DNA from: an uncultured Collinsella sp.
GTDB lineage: Bacteria > Actinomycetota > Coriobacteriia > Coriobacteriales > Coriobacteriaceae
Length of the DNA: 5,842 nt
Reading direction: 5' to 3'
Assembly (NCBI GenBank): GCA_900540945.1
Contig: UQHQ01000058.1
Span: forward strand, 1-5,842
The notes under the pieces were generated by a model. The model did not search any database. It saw only the letters and a program-made list of their open reading frames with translations, and was not told the origin of the DNA. Shown here piece after piece: positions 1-4,393 of this stretch. Position numbers and translations under genes: made by a program. How positions within the stretch are numbered: the stretch's first letter is position 1; each line of letters begins with the position of its first letter.

Positions 1-968
1 AACCTCACCATGGCGCCGGCGAGCTGGCCCCCGCCGCCGATAAGGCCGCCGAGTGATCGCTGCGGATTGGCGATGGGGGCCGTGGTCTCCTCGCGCATGA
101 CATCGAGCACGCGGCGCATGGCTGCGATAGCATGGGCCTCGCCGGTTAGACGCGCCTCGCGCACGGCCATGACGGCGCCGATATTTAGGCCGAGCTCGGC
201 GCACGCATCGAGCAACTGCTCGCCGTCGTCGAAGATTTCCTTGGCCGACACACCGGGGGAGAGCGACGAGGCCGAGCCCGGGAGCTCGATAAACGTGGCG
301 TAATTGACATTGTCGAGCTTCCGCAGCATGGGGATAACGGTGTCGTCGGGAGCGCCATCGGTCTCAAAGACGGAATAGGCCTGGCCGCCTACCTCGGTGC
401 GGTAGGTGCGGCAGAAGGCGATGTTGACGTGGGCGTAGGCAAGCAGGTTCGTGAGCGCGGCGAGCACGCCGGGGACGTCCTGGTGCGCCACGAAGAGCGT
501 GGAATACATGCCCGAGATGTCGACGCCGACGCCGTTGATGCGGCTGATGCGCATCTTGCCGCCGCCAAGGCTCTCGCCGCGGACCTGTGCCGTGGCGCCC
601 GTGTCGTCGACCATGTCGATGTCGACGGTGTTGGGGTGGATGGAGGCGTCGTCGCCCTTGATGTCAAAGTGAAAGTCGAGGCCCTGGTCCCGTGCGAGGT
701 CAAAGGCTTGCTTGATGTTCTCGTCGTCGGTATCGAGCCCCAGGATGCCCGCGACGAGCGCGCGATCGGTGCCGTGGCCGCGGTAGGTGTGGGCAAAGGA
801 GTTCCACAGGCCAAAGGTGACCTTAGTGATGCGGCCTTCCAGAAGGCTGGCGGCAACCTGGGCGCAGCGCAGGGCGCCGGCGGTGTGCGACGAGCTGGGG
901 CCGACCATGACGGGCCCCAAGATCTCGAATGCCGAGGTCGTTGCTAGTGTTTGCGGCTTGCCTGCCAT
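1..968 (-). CDS. sdaA: L-serine dehydratase (iron-sulfur type), single-chain beta-ACT-alpha, C-terminus outside window
   Basis: Iron-sulfur-dependent L-serine ammonia-lyase, which deaminates L-serine to pyruvate and ammonia in the cytoplasm. The frame stays open for 322 codons to the left edge. Residues 14-150 are the serine dehydratase beta domain, with GPSSSHTAGA at 23-32 and a HTYRGHGTDRALVAG-like block at 60-74. Residues about 154-231 look like an ACT domain (STLFVAHQDVPGVLAALTN). From about 240 the start of the alpha domain follows, with the glycine-rich GGLIGGGGQLAG at 307-318. The cluster-binding cysteines of this family lie later in the alpha domain, beyond the window. Many Gram-positive bacteria encode beta-ACT and alpha as two proteins; here they are fused. 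The ATG at 968 is supported by AGGAG on the minus strand (974-978), 5 bases upstream. The gene is downstream of metK on the same strand but separated by a terminator. The family is clear; the symbol is by analogy because naming of fused forms varies. Confidence 0.93.
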   Translation of the reverse strand, partial: MAGKPQTLATTSAFEILGPVMVGPSSSHTAGALRCAQVAASLLEGRITKVTFGLWNSFAHTYRGHGTDRALVAGILGLDTDDENIKQAFDLARDQGLDFHFDIKGDDASIHPNTVDIDMVDDTGATAQVRGESLGGGKMRISRINGVGVDISGMYSTLFVAHQDVPGVLAALTNLLAYAHVNIAFCRTYRTEVGGQAYSVFETDGAPDDTVIPMLRKLDNVNYATFIELPGSASSLSPGVSAKEIFDDGEQLLDACAELGLNIGAVMAVREARLTGEAHAIAAMRRVLDVMREETTAPIANPQRSLGGLIGGGGQLAGAMVR

Positions 969-991
969 GGCTGCTCCTGTTCTATTCCGTC

Positions 992-1112
992 GTCCCGAAG
1001 GGCGGGGCATTAGGTCGCCTGCTCGGGCAGTCCTGCTCGCACGGAGGCCACATTAAGTGGTCTCCGGCTCGTGCGGAACTCGCGATCGACCTTATGCCCC
1101 GCCCCTCGGGAC
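992..1112. repeat. Long imperfect palindrome, REP/MITE-like
   Basis: Two 26-base arms, 992-1017 and 1087-1112, are inverted complements with two mismatches. The 69 bases between them hold a second, nearly concentric hairpin: GGAGGCCAC (1043-1051) against GTGGTCTCC (1057-1065) around the loop ATTAA, with one wobble. CGCAC (1038-1042) against GTGCG (1071-1075) extends it after a 5-base bulge. The whole 121 bases can therefore fold as one long interrupted hairpin. The outer arms each contain a mini-stem of the CCC-NNN-GGG kind. No coding potential with a ribosome binding site and no obvious flanking target duplication are seen. It lies between the metK terminator and the serine dehydratase ribosome binding site, so it would be in that gene's leader if transcription starts upstream. 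The palindrome is directly visible; the mobile or dispersed-repeat nature is inferred. Confidence 0.75.
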
Positions 1113-1114
1113 TA

Positions 1115-1145
1115 AGGATACATGGTAGAGGCGCTTGTGCTTCAA
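1115..1145 (-). promoter_or_regulatory. Weak promoter candidate for the serine dehydratase gene
   Basis: On the minus strand TTGAAG (1140-1145) and TATCCT (1115-1120) are separated by 19 bases, longer than the ideal 17. A start a few bases downstream would place the whole 992-1112 palindrome in the leader. A second, equally weak pair, TTTACC then GATATG, lies further upstream, between this site and the metK terminator. Neither is convincing. Some promoter is expected because the metK terminator separates the two genes. Confidence 0.22.
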
Positions 1146-1206
1146 AATTCATCGGCTGGGTACGCAGCGAAGGTTCATATCGAAATATCTTCACCACCGG
1201 GTAAAT

Positions 1207-1242
1207 AAAAAAGAAGTACCGCTTGGGGGCGGTACTTCTTTT
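1207..1242 (-). terminator. Intrinsic terminator of metK
   Basis: A perfect 14-bp stem (1209-1222 with 1229-1242) encloses a 6-base loop. Read on the minus strand, the stem ends in an uninterrupted run of six T (1212-1207), then A and more T. It begins 38 bases past the metK stop. The opposite strand also ends its stem in TTTT, so weak bidirectional activity is possible, but no plus-strand gene ends here. Confidence 0.92.
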
Positions 1243-1280
1243 GAAAGCACGTATGTTGTTCTGACCTTAGCGGATCTAAA

Positions 1281-2561
1281 TTAGAGGCCGCAGGCTGCTT
1301 TGAGTTCTTCGACTCGGTCGGTTTTCTCCCAGGTGAAGTCGGGGTCTTCGCGGCCAAAGTGACCGTAAGCTGCCGTCTTCTCGTAGATGGGGCGGCGCAG
1401 GTCCAGGTCGCGGATGATGGCGCCCGGGCGCAAGTCGAAGGTCTTCTCGACGGCCTCGACGATCTTGTCCTCGGCAACATGTGCGGTGCCAAAGGTGTCG
1501 ACCATGATCGACAGCGGCTTGGATACGCCGATGGCGTAGGCCAGCTCGACTTCGCAGCAGTCGGCCAGGCCGGCGGCGACGACGTTCTTGGCGACCCAGC
1601 GAGCTGCGTATGCGGCGGAGCGGTCGACCTTGGTGCAGTCCTTGCCGCTAAAGGCACCGCCGCCGTGACGGCCGTAACCGCCGTAGGTGTCGACGATGAT
1701 CTTGCGGCCGGTCAGGCCCGTGTCACCCATGGGGCCGCCCACGACAAAGCGGCCGGTGGGGTTCACATAGATGTCGGCGCCATCCCACGGCATGTTCTCG
1801 GCAGCCATGACGGGCGCGATGACATGCTCGATGAGGTCGGTCTTGATCTTGCCCATATCCTCAATTTCGGCAGCGTGCTGCGTGGAGATGACGATGGTCG
1901 TGACCTCGACGGGCTTGCCGTCCTCGTAGCGCACGGTGACCTGGGTCTTGCCGTCGGGGCGCAGATAGGGCAGGGTACCGTCGTGGCGCACGGCGGACAG
2001 GCGCTCCGCCAGGCGGCTTGCCAGGTAGTGCGGCATGGGCATGAGGGTTTTGGTCTCGTTGGAGGCGTAGCCGAACATCATGCCCTGGTCGCCGGCACCG
2101 ATAAGATCGATCGGGTCGGTGGTAGCGCCGGTCTGGGTCTCAAACGACTCGTCGACACCCTGGGCGATATCGGGGGACTGCTCGTGGATGAGGCTCATGA
2201 CGCCGCAGGTATCGCAGTCAAAACCGAACTTTGCACGGTTGTAGCCAATGCGGCGGATAACGCCACGGGCAATTTCCTGCACGTCGACGTATGCCTGGGT
2301 GCGGATCTCGCCGGCGACGATGACGGTACCGGTGGTCACGAGGGTCTCGCAGGCGCAGCGGACGTTTTCCACGTTGGCGGGCACGCCATTGGGCGCAATA
2401 TAGCCCTGCTCCTGCAGCTCTATTTCTTTGGCGAGGATTGCGTCGAGGACGGCATCGCTGATCTGGTCGGCGATCTTATCGGGATGGCCTTCGGTCACCG
2501 ATTCCGACGTAAACACAAAGGACCCGTGTTGGGGTGGGATGGAACGAAGTTTTTCTGACAT
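1281..2561 (-). CDS. metK: S-adenosylmethionine synthetase (methionine adenosyltransferase)
   Basis: Makes S-adenosylmethionine from methionine and ATP, releasing phosphate and diphosphate; cytoplasmic and normally a tetramer. The 426-residue protein carries the family signatures: FTSESVTEGHPDK at 17-29 (H26, D28 and K29 correspond to known active-site residues), GAGDQG at 155-160 and GGGAFSGKD at 300-308, plus the C-terminal AAYGHFGRE block. It is longer than the roughly 384-residue E. coli enzyme. The extra length lies in an 11-residue N-terminal extension, about 18 residues between AIL and ACET (within 44-69), and about 10 residues before GAGDQG. The ATG at 2561 has AAAGGA on the minus strand (2567-2572) 5 bases upstream. 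It is divergent from gltX and ends at a strong terminator, so it is probably a single-gene unit. No recognised SAM riboswitch is seen in its short leader. Confidence 0.98.
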   Translation of the reverse strand: MSEKLRSIPPQHGSFVFTSESVTEGHPDKIADQISDAVLDAILAKEIELQEQGYIAPNGVPANVENVRCACETLVTTGTVIVAGEIRTQAYVDVQEIARGVIRRIGYNRAKFGFDCDTCGVMSLIHEQSPDIAQGVDESFETQTGATTDPIDLIGAGDQGMMFGYASNETKTLMPMPHYLASRLAERLSAVRHDGTLPYLRPDGKTQVTVRYEDGKPVEVTTIVISTQHAAEIEDMGKIKTDLIEHVIAPVMAAENMPWDGADIYVNPTGRFVVGGPMGDTGLTGRKIIVDTYGGYGRHGGGAFSGKDCTKVDRSAAYAARWVAKNVVAAGLADCCEVELAYAIGVSKPLSIMVDTFGTAHVAEDKIVEAVEKTFDLRPGAIIRDLDLRRPIYEKTAAYGHFGREDPDFTWEKTDRVEELKAACGL

Positions 2562-2583
2562 GATTGTCCTTTCAAAAACGCGT

Positions 2584-2610
2584 CCCGGCGACCGTTACCA
2601 TTCCGCCGGG
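2584..2610 (-). other. Hairpin in the metK leader
   Basis: CCCGGCG (2584-2590) and CGCCGGG (2604-2610) form a perfect 7-bp GC-rich stem with a 13-base loop, 12 bases before the metK ribosome binding site. If transcription starts from the TATGAT box nearby, this hairpin occupies much of an approximately 60-base leader. It lacks a T-run, so it is not a terminator. It does not match a SAM riboswitch class that I can recognise. A role in translation or RNA stability is only a possibility. Confidence 0.4.
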
Positions 2611-2628
2611 CTCTGTATGCAAAGGGAC

Positions 2629-2657
2629 ATCATAGCGCGTAAATCCAACATTCACAC
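2629..2657 (-). promoter_or_regulatory. Candidate metK promoter
   Basis: On the minus strand a good -10 box, TATGAT (2629-2634), lies upstream of metK. The sequence 17 bases further upstream (GTGTGA, 2652-2657) is a poor -35. A start near 2621-2623 would give a leader of about 60 bases. The -10 is near consensus, but the missing -35 keeps confidence low. Confidence 0.4.
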
Positions 2658-2670
2658 CCTTTCCGCACCC

Positions 2671-2743
2671 ACTCATTGGGGACAGGCTTAAATGACCAGT
2701 CGGGTGCTCATTGGGTAGTCATTTAAGTCTGTCCCCAATGAGT
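2671..2743. repeat. Near-perfect 26-bp inverted repeat between metK and gltX
   Basis: Arms 2671-2696 and 2718-2743 are inverted complements with a single difference (G2686 opposite T2728), around a 21-base spacer. As plus-strand RNA the difference becomes a G-U pair, so all 26 positions could pair. The arms contain GGGGACAGGCTTAAATGAC, and the spacer repeats CTCATTGGG (2707-2715), a core also found in the left arm (2672-2680). There is no T-run after either arm, so a terminator is unlikely. The element lies between the two divergent promoter candidates. It looks like a REP-type or miniature mobile element; a regulator binding site or insulator is an alternative. Confidence 0.85.
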
Positions 2744-2782
2744 AGGTCGATGCCCTTTGTGCGGAGGTGGGCATTGTTGCTT

Positions 2783-2788
2783 TATACT
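2783..2788 (+). promoter_or_regulatory. Candidate -10 box of the gltX promoter
   Basis: TATACT is close to the TATAAT consensus and lies 40 bases before the gltX start codon, giving a leader of about 35 bases. The expected -35 position (around 2760-2765) is poor; TTGTGC at 2757-2762 is the nearest match but 20 bases away. The leader is too short for a T-box. Confidence 0.45.
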
Positions 2789-2816
2789 GGTGCAGTTAGA
2801 CATCCATCCTGCAATC

Positions 2817-2822
2817 GAGGAG
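2817..2822 (+). promoter_or_regulatory. Ribosome binding site that fixes the gltX start
   Basis: GAGGAG is followed 6 bases later by ATG at 2829. The same frame stays open upstream to a TTG at 2757, but that start would lie upstream of the -10 box and would add 24 residues unlike the family. This site therefore decides for 2829. Confidence 0.85.
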
Positions 2823-2828
2823 ATTTCC

Positions 2829-4304
2829 ATGGCATCAGACGTTCGCGTCCGCTTTGCACCCTCACCGACGGGCAAGCTGCACATCGGCGGCGCCCGCACC
2901 GCTATCTATAACTGGGCTTTCGCCCGTGCTAACGGCGGCACGTTCATCCTGCGCATCGACGACACCGACCCCACCCGTTCCACCGACGAGAACACGCAGA
3001 TCATCCTGCGCGCCATGCGTTGGCTGGGCCTGGACTGGGACGAGGGTCCCGAGGTTGGCGGCGATTTTGGCCCCTACGCCCAGACCGAGCGCTTGGACCT
3101 GTACAAGCAGGCCGCCCAGAAGCTTTGGGACGAGGGCAAGGCCTATCCCTGCTTCTGCACCAAGGAGCAGCTCGACGCCGACCGCAAGGCCGCGCAGGAG
3201 CGCAAGGACCCCTTCCAGGGTTATCAGCGCCGTTGCCGCGATCTTGATCCCGAGGAGGCCCGCCGTCGCATCGAGGCCGGCGAGTCCTACGTCCTGCGCA
3301 TCAAGGTGCCCGAGGACCGCGGCGACGTCGTTATCCACGACGCCGTCCACGGTGAGGTGACCTTCGACGCCAAGGAGCTCGACGACTTTGTCATCTTCCG
3401 CTCCGATGGCACGCCCACGTACAACTTCGCGACCGTCGTCGACGACGCCATGATGAAGATCACCCATGTCATCCGCGGCGACGACCACCTGTCCAACACC
3501 CCGCGTCAGGTCATGGTCTACGAGGCCCTCGGCGCGCCCGTGCCCACGTTCGCCCACATCTCTATGATCTTGGGTGCCGACGGCAAAAAACTCTCCAAGC
3601 GCCACGGCGCCACCTCGGTGGAGGAGTACCGCGACGCTGGCTACCTGTCCGACGCCTTCGTCAACTATCTGGCGCTGCTCGGCTGGTCGCTCGACGGCGA
3701 GACCACGATCATTCCGCGTGATGTTCTGGCCAGCAAGTTCTCGCTCGACCGCATCTCCAAGAACCCGGCGACCTTCGACCCCAAGAAGCTCGACTGGGTC
3801 AATGCCGAGTACATCAACGGCATGTCCGATGCTCAGTTTGCCGACGAGATCATGGTCCCCGAGCTGCACGAGGCGGGTCTCATCGAGGGTAATGTCGAGT
3901 ACGGCGAGGACTGGATTGACGCGCTCGCCGCTATCGTCAAGCCGCGCACCAAGATGCCGGCTGACGCCGTGACCGTCGCCGCCCCCATCTTTGCCACGGC
4001 TGAGACGCTCGAGTATGACGAGAAGTCCGTCAACAAGGGCCTGGCCAAGGAGGGCATGGGTGCCATTCTGGATGCCGCCAAGGCCGCGCTCGAGGGTGTT
4101 ACCGAGTGGACCGCCGAGGCCATCGACGCTGCGCTTGAGCCGCTGCCCGAGCAGATGGACCTCAAGAAGCGCGTGGTGTTCCAAGCCGTGCGCGTCGCCG
4201 TCTGCGGCAACATGGTGAGCCCCCCGCTGGGCGAGACCATGGCGCTCGTCGGCCGCGACGACTGCCTGGCGCGCATCGACCGCGCCCGCACGATGGCGCT
4301 GTAA
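2829..4304 (+). CDS. gltX: Glutamyl-tRNA synthetase
   Basis: Charges tRNA-Glu with glutamate using ATP; a cytoplasmic class I synthetase. The 491-residue protein has normal bacterial length. It begins RVRFAPSPTGKLHIGG, with the HIGH-type motif HIGG at 18-21. The second class I motif is KLSKR at 254-258 inside GADGKKLSKRHG. The catalytic domain spans roughly 4-330, with LRIDDTDPTRS at 41-51 and VIRGDDHLSNTPRQ at 214-227. The helical anticodon-binding region follows and ends with the typical VSPPLGETMALVGRD. At the zinc site of the E. coli enzyme three cysteines are kept (108, 110, 136), but the fourth ligand position appears to be D138. It may be non-discriminating, charging tRNA-Gln as well, as in many bacteria lacking GlnRS, but the window cannot show this. 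It is divergent from metK and followed by its own terminator. Confidence 0.98.
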   Translation: MASDVRVRFAPSPTGKLHIGGARTAIYNWAFARANGGTFILRIDDTDPTRSTDENTQIILRAMRWLGLDWDEGPEVGGDFGPYAQTERLDLYKQAAQKLWDEGKAYPCFCTKEQLDADRKAAQERKDPFQGYQRRCRDLDPEEARRRIEAGESYVLRIKVPEDRGDVVIHDAVHGEVTFDAKELDDFVIFRSDGTPTYNFATVVDDAMMKITHVIRGDDHLSNTPRQVMVYEALGAPVPTFAHISMILGADGKKLSKRHGATSVEEYRDAGYLSDAFVNYLALLGWSLDGETTIIPRDVLASKFSLDRISKNPATFDPKKLDWVNAEYINGMSDAQFADEIMVPELHEAGLIEGNVEYGEDWIDALAAIVKPRTKMPADAVTVAAPIFATAETLEYDEKSVNKGLAKEGMGAILDAAKAALEGVTEWTAEAIDAALEPLPEQMDLKKRVVFQAVRVAVCGNMVSPPLGETMALVGRDDCLARIDRARTMAL

Positions 4305-4327
4305 CAGTCGCGCAAACTCATGTATCC

Positions 4328-4364
4328 GAGCCCTGCTCACCACGAGTGGGGCTCTTATTTCTAT
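4328..4364 (+). terminator. Intrinsic terminator after gltX
   Basis: An 11-bp stem (4328-4338 with 4344-4354, including two G-T wobbles) closes a 5-base loop ACCAC and is followed by the T-rich TTATTTCTAT (4355-4364). It begins 23 bases after the gltX stop. The T-tract is interrupted, so read-through into priA, 30 bases further on, is plausible. Confidence 0.8.
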
Positions 4365-4377
4365 AGACGTATGGGAT

Positions 4378-4383
4378 GGGAGG
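4378..4383 (+). promoter_or_regulatory. Ribosome binding site supporting the priA start
   Basis: GGGAGG lies 10 bases before the ATG at 4394, a slightly long but usable spacing. An in-frame ATG at 4376 overlaps this site and has no ribosome binding site of its own, so 4394 is preferred. The choice shifts the QLSLF motif only from residue 4 to residue 10. Confidence 0.65.
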
Positions 4384-4393
4384 CACAGAGACC

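Noticed and set aside
10..947. Several plus-strand open frames opposite the serine dehydratase gene
   Set aside because: The minus-strand reading gives a clear conserved enzyme through the whole stretch; the plus-strand frames are shadows.
981..1123. Target-site duplication around the 992-1112 palindrome
   Set aside because: The bases flanking the two outer arms do not match each other, so there is no direct evidence of a transposition event.
1113..1280. T-box or other amino-acid-sensing leader before the serine dehydratase gene, using the 1207-1242 hairpin
   Set aside because: No T-box core sequence is present, and the hairpin sits directly after the metK stop with a T-run in the metK direction, so it is the metK terminator.
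1359..2558. Long plus-strand open frame (399 codons) opposite metK
   Set aside because: It mirrors metK codon by codon, has a Gly/Val/Asp-rich composition typical of GC-rich antisense frames, and lacks a ribosome binding site and recognisable domains.
2562..2670. SAM riboswitch upstream of metK
   Set aside because: The leader is short and shows only one small hairpin; no conserved core of a SAM-binding class could be recognised by eye.
2757..2828. Upstream TTG start extending gltX by 24 residues
   Set aside because: It would begin upstream of the -10 box, adds residues before the conserved N-terminus, and a strong GAGGAG site precedes the ATG at 2829.
4339..4367. priA promoter with TATAGA at 4362-4367
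   Set aside because: The -10 resembles consensus, but the -35 position falls within the gltX terminator stem and does not match; too weak to list as a feature.
4376..4393. Alternative in-frame ATG start for priA
   Set aside because: It overlaps the only ribosome binding site and has none upstream; kept only as a minor alternative.
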